DNA of 64,000 bases from Helicoverpa zea (Eukaryota; Arthropoda; Insecta; Lepidoptera; Noctuidae). The notes under the pieces were generated by a model. The model made no database searches. It saw only the letters and a list, made by a program, of their open reading frames with translations, and was not told where the DNA came from. Of this stretch, positions 1 to 10,200 are shown one piece after another. Position 1 is the stretch's first letter. Each line of letters opens with the position of its first letter. The position numbers were made by a program, and so were the translations under genes. The stretch lies in contig NC_061456.1 in assembly GCF_022581195.2 (NCBI RefSeq), positions 1,676,501-1,740,500 of the forward strand, written 5' to 3'.

Positions 1-230
1 ATTTTACGGTCGGACAGGGTTTTCCTTACATTGTATGACATTCAAATTATACTATTATTATAAAGGTGAAAGTTTGAGTGTGAATGTATTTTTCTTATTT
101 ATTCATGTGTGGTAATGTATTAGAATAATATATATCTTATCTTTTATTCGGAGAGGAGAAATAGCTGTCAGGAAGCGGGTGAAACTGGTCGTATGCGGCA
201 GTATTGTTACAAACGTATTTGTGATCGCAG

Positions 231-1306
231 GAAGGCGAGGTAACAGCGATGTCGGTGCGCGTGGGCAGCGAGACCGCGCGCTGGGAGTCGTGGGGCGGCG
301 GCGCCGCGTACGCTGCGCTGGCCGCGGCGCTGGGCGGCGCGCTGCAGGCGCTGGCGCCGCGCTGCTCGCGCCTGCGCGCCGCGCTGGCGCTGGCGCCCGC
401 GCCGCTCGCCGCCGCGCCCGCGCGCAAGCCCAACAAGCTGCAACGGGTATGTACTACCGAACGCCGCTGATTGTTCTTTGATACCTTCATTTGACTACGG
501 GATTACGAAAGAATTACCGCGGCCCTGGTACTTAAAAGGCCTACGAAGGAAACGCGATAGATTTTTAATCAATAAAAGTCTGCCACTCCCTCACCACTGG
601 CTAACCCACAGCGGGATCATTTAATGATTTTTCATTTTCGGTCACGACAACTATTCTCAAAAAAGATCAGCCAATACACAAATATATAAATCCTTTTCTT
701 TCATTCTCTTATTCCTATGAAACAACTATAGCTGCACGACATAAGACGTCAGACTTATAGTCAAAAGTTTTATAAATTCAGCTAAATACAATTTCACCTC
801 TTTACGTTCTAACATTGAACTACTCACCTACAGACCAATAAACCGATCTGGAATAATCCACAAAGGTCACATAAAATGACGACATAATTGTGATGGCACG
901 CTGCCACTATTGCAACAAATATTTATTTTTACTACTGCACACCTGACAACACAAAAATTGCAAAACTTTGTTACAAACATATATATGAGTATGAAAAAAA
1001 TATATATAATTATGAGCTGTTTTCAGCGCGTGTCAAAACGCGAAGGAACTACTTTCCACATCCATTTCAGAGTAACATAAAAAACTTCCTAACACTATAT
1101 CTTTCAACCAAATGTCATCTAAACCAAACTTTAACATTACTAAGGATTTTTTCTGACCTTTCAGTTACTTAAGCGTCATTGTAATGTAATTTTAATAAGT
1201 GTATTTCTCCATATTCCAGCATCTACAGAACACGGCAGCATGCAAGGCCCGCACGGTCGCCCGCAACAAGAACCGCGACAAGCGGTCTGCGGCGCTCGCC
1301 ATCTGA
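231..1306 (+). CDS. C-terminal two exons of an unrecognised protein
   Basis: Exons 231-446 and 1220-1306. The first follows an AG acceptor (gtgatcgcag) and is open for 72 codons, ending at a GTATGT donor in phase 0. The second follows atattccag and is open for 28 codons to TGA at 1304-1306. The combined 100 residues start with an acidic stretch (EGEVTAMSVRVGSE), pass through a very Ala/Leu-rich segment that could form a helix, and end in a basic tail (KARTVARNKNRDKR) before SAALAI. I do not recognise the family and assign no function. The frame is open upstream of the ATG at 249, so this is probably the 3' end of a larger gene starting left of the window, but 249 could be a start. The intron contains a truncated R1-like LINE 3' end. 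The phase match and high GC of both exons against AT-rich flanks support coding. Confidence 0.55.
497..634 (+). mobile_element. R1-like LINE 3' UTR fragment
   Basis: This stretch matches 14965-15100, the 3' end of a better preserved R1-like element in the RFX intron. Shared words include taccgcggccctgg, aaaagtctg, cactccctc and taacccacagcggga. It is a 5'-truncated copy in the intron of the first gene. Confidence 0.6.
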
Positions 1307-2273
1307 GCCCGCAGCCCGCAGCTCCGGCAGCCGCAGCTCCCCGCAGCACCCGCACGGTTCCCGCAACACATCTCCCTCTAGTTCTAGAGCTTAGTTTAAC
1401 GCTAGCATCGTCAATTCGACGCCTTACTTCTAGTACGAGTAGTACGTAACAACACAACACTCGTGACGTTAGTGTTAGGTTAAAATAGGCTAGTTGTTAA
1501 CCAAAGAAATTCGTATTATTTTGGATAAACGGAACCGTCTATTCTACGAGATGTCTCGTTGCTCGTCAACTCTTCGTTTCTCGCAATATGTTCACTGTCA
1601 GATCTCTGAGGCGTTCGGTCATTCCTTTTGCGAATTGATGTATTTTAAATTATTGATATTATTGTGACCGATGTTTTCATATCATTTTGTATTATAGAAC
1701 ATATTCTTACTCCATATCTTGGTGATTTGGGCTGTCGCTTATTCATTCCGAAGGTACTGAGTTACTGCCGGCACGTAGAACTTAACTGTTGCTATTTTTA
1801 GTGAAATATTTTACTATAATTATACTAATGTTATATTATTGATATTTTTTTGTATTTAAATTGACAGTTTTGTGTGTTAATATAGTAGATTACATTATTT
1901 GTTAGATTTACAACGTCATTGCAATGTTTGTTTACTTTCCATGGATTTACGTGTATTAGTAAAATCAAGTTGTGGAGTAAGGGCGTTAATTTTAATAACG
2001 GTTGATAAAATAGATATTAACTATGACTTGTACTGCTCATATATCTGGTGTATATGTGATTCGTATGTGTTTCCCGGTGAGGATGAGTGCGTCTCAGTGC
2101 AATTCATACGTTTATATATAAAGCCTCTCCGTAAATATTATTTTAACTAGGATTCGTTGCTACGGTCGTCATGACTTGTAATATATTAGGTTAAACGGAA
2201 ATGTTGAAATAATATTTATTATGAGAACCAATTTTGTTTCATTTTTATTTTCCATTCATCCTATAGTTCCCTT

Positions 2274-2629
2274 ATCGTTTCGTTGATCTAGTTGTCGCAA
2301 GTGTGGCTGCTGAGCACTAGGTCTCGGGTTCGATTCCCGAGTCGGGCCGAAATCGCTTTGTGGGTTTTAGAAGACAAAGCAGCCCGGAGCCTGAAAAGTT
2401 GGTGATTGATTCACCCGTGCATCGGCGAGCACGTAAATGTCGGTGCTGTGTCAGATCTCACTCCGGTCGTGTCGGATTGCCGTCCCATCGGGCGCAGAGA
2501 GCGAAGGATTAGTGAGTGCACCTGTGTCTGCGCAAATGCTCGTGCACTATAATATGTCCTGCGCAGTTGGCTAATCTCCTTACATGAGAACAGCCGCCGT
2601 AGCCGATAATCGGCTAGGAGGATATCATC
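2274..2629 (+). mobile_element. tRNA-derived SINE, copy 1
   Basis: The head contains a pol III B-box-like tRNA segment (ggttcgattcc, about 2328-2338). The body matches two other copies at 8240 and 19040. It is flanked by an 11-bp direct repeat, atagttccctt, at 2263-2273 and 2630-2640, the target-site duplication. Confidence 0.8.
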
Positions 2630-4658
2630 ATAGTTCCCTTCAAATTAAAAGGACAATGGGCGATTCCGCCCCAAATATGGTGTCGTTCGTGGTGGACATT
2701 AGACCAGGATTCAAACATACCTGCATAAACTTCTACTCGTTTATTGAACTGACGCAATGCACTTCAAGCGCCATTTTTGGAGTGCGCTCTTATTGATTTA
2801 CTTACATTCTTGCGACTTAGTGAAAAATCAACCCAACGCCATTCTTCACTATATATTATAATAGTTTTCGAAACCACAGATTGTATAATTTTATGTAGGT
2901 AATTAAATTAGACTAGTAAATAAAACAGCAATTTAAACACATGACTAGCTTTATTCTCAGACACATATCGTCACCTGTTCATACAAACGTCAGAGTCCCT
3001 CGCTACTAGACTAGCTAGTCATATTATTACAACATTTAATATTCACGTTCTTACCTAATACTTGGGAAGCGGGATGCACTCCTGCGCAATGACTAGATAT
3101 GACGTTCAAAGTGAAAATAGATAAATGACAAAATTAAGTTTACTTGTAGTTTACAAAAAAAGACTACTTAAGTTGTCCAAAATAAAGATGCAAATAGTTC
3201 TTGATTTTGATCAAATGTATTATTATTTTTAAATGATTCAAATATTTTCCGCGTATTGTTTCTAACAGGAATGCAGCCCCACAGTATTCGTTGCTCAATT
3301 TTAAACATCTGATAATTAGAACAAATCGATAGACCCTTATCTAAGTCGGTATAAAATGTTAAGCTCATGTGTCAGACTAACTATATACTGTAGCTAAACA
3401 TTTTAACTTTCAATTGACAATTTTGAAAAAGAATACTATTTTATATTGTCATCGTAGTCTTAGCAGATTCGCTCTGACGGTAATGTATTACATCTCTACA
3501 AGTGAACATCGATTCGAGATGCGAACACTATGCCTCTCCATTTGAAAGTTAATGTAAAGTTAACTATAAGATATGTGGGTATTTTGTATGGGAATGCTAT
3601 TCAATGGAGTTATATAAGAAGTATTTTAGCTACAGTCGGCCTGTATAATCAAGACACTCATTACATTGATACCTTAACACCTAACGATTACATTTAGAAA
3701 TGGTCTTCATTAAGTACAAACATTTAGTTGTGAACACTACTCGAAGTTTTCGCGCCAAAATGGCGACAGACTCGAGTAATCTTCACAGTGACATTTACAT
3801 CGACTAAGTTTAAATGTGCAATTCCGCGATATACATAATGCAAAAATATGAATAAACATTTTCGATAATAAACGACTAAAATAAGATTTTGTGTGTGAAT
3901 ACTTTATTAATCGACGAAGGCAATTTGATGATTGTTTATGTCTAATTTATATTTTTTTTAATAAACTATTTCTTTTTAATTTTAAGATATTCAGGCACTG
4001 GTAGCCCACCCGGGATAGACTACGCATACTGTTACCCGGACGGCGCAGTACTATTGTCACTCAATCGTTAAAATATACTCCTCTGAGCTAAGATACACTT
4101 CGAATGGACAGTTTGTCAATGTTACTCACTAAACGGAAACGAATCACAACATCACGTTATATTTATTTGCTGTGCAACACAACCTAGTAGCGCGTATACC
4201 AAATAACGTAGCAATCGGAGGTATGTATCGTAAGGCAACGTCGAAGGCAGTCCACATCTGCGTTGAACATTATTGATTATTATAAAATCGATAAAAAATA
4301 TACCTACTTAATGTAAGTAAAGCCGGAAATGCTTGATAAAAATACATTTATATTGTCTTCTATTGATATTACGATAGGGCTAGAAGCTGTGGCCTGACAG
4401 TACAGATTATAGCGGCCTTACTCGCGAACTCAAGGGACCTAACGACCTGTGTTCGTAATACAACCTTTTCAAAGGTAACGTATGTTTTTTTTTTGTCACT
4501 TGAGATCACGAATAAAAACAGTTCACTAACACCCACAAATGAGATATAGATCAATGCCTAATATTCAGTTTGAAGACCTATCTAATTACACAATGTATTT
4601 TGAAATTGCAACGTACTTTGGTAATACAGAAATTAGTGACAATAATTCGTATGGTTCC

Positions 4659-4889
4659 TATAGTTCGGCCATTCAGAGAATGCGTTCCTGACACGTCGCG
4701 ATTGAACTGACGACGTAACTTTGCAATGGCGTTGCAGTTACGATAAAAATATTTTTGCTGGTTGTTTACCGTTTTAACAATTGAGGAGCATTAAAACAAC
4801 ATTATTATATCAATAATCAATGAATGTAGTTACGTCGTCAGTTCAATCGCGACGTGTCAGGAACGCATTCTCTGAATGGCCGAACTATA
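4659..4889. mobile_element. 231-bp MITE, copy 1
   Basis: Inverted ends begin TATAGTTCGGCCATTCAGAG and extend about 60 bp to gacgacgtaa at both ends. The middle is AT-rich (ttaaaacaacattattatat). Five copies exist in the window, all exactly 231 bp when the insertion in copy 4 is removed. The flanks are compatible with a TA or TATA target duplication. It encodes nothing. Confidence 0.85.
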
Positions 4890-5680
4890 ACTATACTTAT
4901 ATTTAAACAACGTTGTCTACATAAACTTAGTGACTTAGGCCATAGAAAGGTAACATTTATACAATTAAACTAAAGAGTTTTGACATGCAGAATATTTTTT
5001 CTAATCGAATGATGAACTTTTTTATGAAATATTGATAACTCTTGCAAAGGGACTCAAAATATATTCTAACCTAGATACATAAGTGTAAAAGGCAGGAATA
5101 TACTACACTGACAGTTGGTAAATATAAATAATTTTACAAAGATACTACAGAAGTGCAACATAAATGCATTAATTTTGACCAAACCCAAAAAGCGTAATAT
5201 GAGTTACACATAAATAGTTATTACAAACAATGTATAAGCAAATTGAAGAATAACATTCTTTGGTATACTTAATTAAACATATCTTATTTCACAACTTAAA
5301 ATGTTTCTAAATAGGTATCAATATATACAGTTTTCAAAAGTAGTTGTTTATTTACTCTGGCAATGTAAAAGCTTTGGTTCAGTTACGACCAAAAATCTTA
5401 ATGCTAAGTTGAAATATAAATTACTATTAACTACATATATTTTACATCTCCGTATAAGGAACTAAATAAGGAGATTAAACGTATTATTTTATAAGAGGGG
5501 CTCGAATATTACGTGTCGAGACTCAAAAACGTTAAAAAGTCGACACTTAGGACACCAAGAGACATAAGATGTCTTGAAAAGATACATATTTTATTCATGG
5601 CGTTTACGTGCCATGAATAGACGCCCATGTTATTTTTATTTATATCTAATTTTCATAAATAACATTAGATGTATATGCAC

Positions 5681-5796
5681 TTTATCGACATAGACTAAAA
5701 GGATACTACATCATAGCTGTATGTCATAGACAAAAAAGATATCGTTTTTTGAATTTGAATTTCGATTTTTTTCGAAGGAGGCGCTATGTCGATAAA
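5681..5796. repeat. Short element with 13-bp inverted ends
   Basis: tttatcgacatag at 5681-5693 is perfectly inverted as ctatgtcgataaa at 5784-5796, enclosing about 90 bp of AT-rich DNA. It may be a tiny MITE, but no target duplication is evident. Confidence 0.35.
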
Positions 5797-7223
5797 ATGA
5801 GAACTTTTTCAGTAATATTAAAATACACTTCATAATATACATGAGAGGTGCATTACACTAAGTTTGTGCTTGGACACTATACTATAGAACATTATTTACT
5901 CCCTATAATATATACATAGATTAACATGTTTTACATTACATGTTATGACCAGAAAATTTATTTACATACAGATTCAGTTATATGTTATGTTATATAACAT
6001 TTATACATATCTGTCTCACCTTTGAAGTCTAAAAACCTTAATTAACTTTCATAATGAGCTTTTCAATAACATATTTTCAAAACCATCAAAAACACATGAC
6101 TTTATACCAAATCTTAGCATTTATCAAATTCCACCAAAATCCTTGTTCGTTGGAGTTGTAAGCCAATTAAGTTTTGGCATAATACTCCTTATGACAACAT
6201 TTTGACAGTTGCCAAAAAGTGAGCTAAAATACTCTATTCTCGCTTTCTCGAGCCTTGACATCCTTGCCTCGACTCCTTGACTCGAGCCTTGACTCGTTCG
6301 AAAAATCCTTCATTAGCTTTAATAACTTTCCTAAAAGCCAGCAGTTTTACTCAATGTAAAGTAAGTATAACCATACTAGGGTATGGTCTCGGTATTTCTT
6401 ACTGATACTTATTTTACTTTAATTACATGTAATTGCACTCAAAAGGCAATTGTGGTCATTCTTTATAGTTTTTTTTTTCAATTTTAGATTTTATGCTATT
6501 CCCAAAGGCCATTATTTGAATTTTGAAAAAATATTTATGTTTTGATTAAATACTTTTTCAGTATTTCAAATTATGAATGTTTTTTTAATGCCAACATTTA
6601 CAAAAAAGAGGCTATTTATATGTGCTTAGTTTTAACATTGTCCATAGAAATATTCACAACGCACGTAATTTCACTAACCATTATAGTGAAATACTATCAC
6701 ACATACATATTTATTTGTATGTCACAAATATATAAAGGTCGCAACATACATATAACACACTGAGCAAAGTAGAAATCATTATCGCTTGAAATGGTACACA
6801 TCTGTTTACACCTTAACTAGATGAGGCTAAATAATATAATTATAGTTGTCTGAATAATCCAGGATGTTTAAAAAGGATCTTAAATGCTGGAAAAGGCTAC
6901 AGCATAACTCTTGACAGTTTTATAGGAATGTGACACAATGAACAAGAAACCTAACCAGTAAGCACTTTAAATTTTTCTTAATTAAAAACGCAAAGATCCA
7001 TATAGTTCATAAACTATCGTTTTTGGTAAATCTACCATAGCTGTTCAAAGGACTATCAGGGCTCCCACACAAAAAAGTATGGTTACCGTAACCAAATGGG
7101 TTGCTGAAAAAAATAGCATCGCATCACAAGTTTTTGCGAATTCGTATCACATCGCAGTTTTGTGTGGGCATCCTTAAGTCCACTCCAGACTCCCAAGCTA
7201 CGTCCTACGTCATACATACGGTC

Positions 7224-10200
7224 TTACTGTTCAGGTAACTTCTGCTTCTTACAGTCAGGTTCATCATCTTCTTCGTCATCGTCATCCCACTCCCAGTCCT
7301 GGTCATCATCGTCAGGGTCTGCGCGAGGCTGCTCCTCCGGGATGTCTTCTTCGTCTTGCTCCTGTAAAAAAGTTTTATTTTATTCTCAGGGTTGTTATCA
7401 AACACTGAACTGAAAGTTTGTTGCTGTGTTTCTTGCTGAGGAGGTCAGATAGGAAGTCGCTCCGTGTAAAATATTGGTATTCAACTGTATCAGGTTAGAC
7501 TGGAAACCGACCCCAACAAAGTTTTAGGAGGCACTTTTACATCGCTTTACTCAAAGCATTGTTACAAGGCGCCAGTACACATTCATATACAGCAGTATTT
7601 AGCACCACGTCAATATAAATAGCATTAGTTACTTGTTAGCCAAGAATATAATAAACTAAGATTCTTTTTTTATCTGTAAGTTCTTCCTATCTACATCTCA
7701 AGTTGTGTGCGCCACAGTCAGCAGCCCACATATAGTTGTGACAAGGCTAGTCAAATAAGATGAAAAAATCACCCATATTTTACAGTCAAGGAAATATTCC
7801 ACAAATAAAATCTTTATTTTAAGAAAAAGTTTTATATCTGTAATACATACATGATGTCTGTGCATGACGGCGATGGGCGGCGCGTCGTGATGAGCCGCCA
7901 CGCGCCGCTCGATGAGGTACGACACGTACTCGTCGTACAGCAGCCGGATCAGGTGGAACGACCCGAACGACGCCGCAGATCTGTAAATAGACAAGATATT
8001 TTAGCCTATTGTGGAAATCGTGGCTAAGCTAGTGTGGTCGGTCAGGGGACGGGTGATTCACTATGTCAAAATAAGTTTCTCTGTGTCTGGAAGACAATTT
8101 TAATGTAATTTAGAGAAAATAAAGAGACCCCTAACTCTCTCGGCCAGCCACCGCTCGTATGGTGCCCCACGCAGCCCTCCAGCTACCCGCACCGGCCCCC
8201 TAGCTACTGTAGGCACTGGTGTAGCGTTATAGTCACCTGCTTCGTTAGTCTAGCTGTCGCAAGTGCGGCTGCTGAGCACGAGGTCCTGGCTTCGATTCTC
8301 GAGTCGGGCCGAAATCGCTTTGTGGGTTAAGAAGATTTTCACAAAGCAGCCCGAAACCTGGAAGTTGGTGATTGATACACCCGAGGATCGGAGAGCACGT
8401 GAATGTCGGTCCTGCTTGTGATCTCTCTCCGGTGGTGTCGGATTGCCGTCCCATCGCACTATGAGAGTGAAGGAATAGTGAGTGCACCTATGTCTGCGCA
8501 AATGCTTGTGCACTATAAAATGTCCTGCGCAGTCGGCTAATCTTACATGAGACCAGCCGCCGTAGTCGATAATCGGTTAGGAGGACATCATAGTGACCTG
8601 AGAGTCAGAGACCGTGCGCACGCAGCCCTCCAGCCACCCGCACCGGCAGCCCCCTAGCCACTCCGGGTACTACAGTCACCTGAGTGTGAGCTCGCGTATG
8701 ACGAGCGAGGAGTAGAAGGACCAGTCGAGCAGCAGGCGCCGCGCCCGCGCCGTGTAGTCCGCGCGCCGCTCGTGCGGCGCCAGCGCCGTGCGCACGCAGC
8801 CCTCCAGCCACCCGCACCGGCAGCCCCCTAGCCACTCCGGGTACTACAGTCACCTGAGTGTGAGCTCGCGTATGACGAGCGAGGAGTAGAAGGACCAGTC
8901 GAGCAGCAGGCGCCGCGCCCGCGCCGTGTAGTCCGCGCGCCGTTCGTGCGGCGCCAGCGCCGTGCGCACGCAGCCCTCCAGCCACCCGCACCGGCAGCCC
9001 CCTAGCCACTCCGGGTACTACAGTCACCTGAGTGTGAGCTCGCGTATGACGAGCGAGGAGTAGAAGGACCAGTCGAGCAGCAGGCGCCGCGCCCGCGCCG
9101 TGTAGTCCGCGCGCCGTTCGTGCGGCGCCAGCGCCGTGCGCACGCAGCCCTCCAGCCACCCGCACCGGCAGCCCCCTAGCCACTCCGGGTACTACAGTCA
9201 CCTGAGTGTGAGCTCGCGTATGACGAGCGAGGAGTAGAAGGACCAGTCGAGCAGCAGGCGCCGCGCCCGCGCCGTGTAGTCCGCGCGCCGTTCGTGCGGC
9301 GCCAGCGCCGTGCGCACGCAGCCCTCCAGCCACCCGCACCGGCAGCCCCCTAGCCACTCCGGGTACTACAGTCACCTGAGTGTGAGCTCGCGTATGACGA
9401 GCGAGGAGTAGAAGGACCAGTCGAGCAGCAGGCGCCGCGCCCGCGCCGTGTAGTCCGCGCGCCGTTCGTGCGGCGCCAGCGCCGTGCGCACGCAGCCCTC
9501 CAGCCACCCGCACCGGCAGCCCCCTAGCCACTCCGGGTACTACAGTCACCTGAGTGTGAGCTCGCGTATGACGAGCGAGGAGTAGAAGGACCAGTCGAGC
9601 AGCAGGCGCCGCGCCCGCGCCGTGTAGTCCGCGCGCCGTTCGTGCGGCGCCAGCGCCGTGCGCACGCAGCCCTCCAGCCACCCGCACCGGCAGCCCCCTA
9701 GCCACTCCGGGTACTACAGTCACCTGAGTGTGAGCTCGCGTATGACGAGCGAGGAGTAGAAGGACCAGTCGAGCAGCAGGCGCCGCGCCCGCGCCGTGTA
9801 GTCCGCGCGCCGTTCGTGCGGCGCCAGCGCCGTGCGCACGCAGCCCTCCAGCCACCCGCACCGGCAGCCCCCTAGCCACTCCGGGTACTACAGTCACCTG
9901 AGTGTGAGCTCGCGTATGACGAGCGAGGAGTAGAAGGACCAGTCGAGCAGCAGGCGCCGCGCCCGCGCCGTGTAGTCCGCGCGCCGTTCGTGCGGCGCCA
10001 GCGCCGTGCGCACGCAGCCCTCCAGCCACCCGCACCGGCAGCCCCCTAGCCACTCCGGGTACTACAGTCACCTGAGTGTGAGCTCGCGTATGACGAGCGA
10101 GGAGTAGAAGGACCAGTCGAGCAGCAGGCGCCGCGCCCGCGCCGTGTAGTCCGCGCGCCGTTCGTGCGGCGCCAGCGCCGTGCGCACGCAGCCCTCCAGC

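Larger units (their letters stand above)
1307..7223. other. Intergenic / UTR region, mostly AT-rich
   Basis: No exon-like open frame with credible splice sites was seen on either strand. It should hold the 3' UTR of the first gene (+) and the 3' UTR of RFX (-), which converge here; several AATAAA words exist on both strands but none can be chosen. Recognisable inserts are a SINE (2274-2629), a 231-bp MITE (4659-4889) and a short inverted repeat (5681-5796). Confidence 0.6.

Noticed and set aside
137..490. Open frames on both strands across the GC-rich first exon
   Set aside because: Shadows of the exon 231-446. Only one frame agrees with the acceptor, the donor and the second exon.
2280..2350. 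Possible tRNA genes at the heads of the SINE copies (also 8245 and 19045)
   Set aside because: B-box-like words are present but acceptor stem and anticodon loop do not form a proper tRNA, and each is followed by the shared SINE body.
7162..7413. Ser-rich plus-strand frame
   Set aside because: Antisense of the acidic RFX terminal exon; the Asp/Glu codons read as Ser on the other strand.
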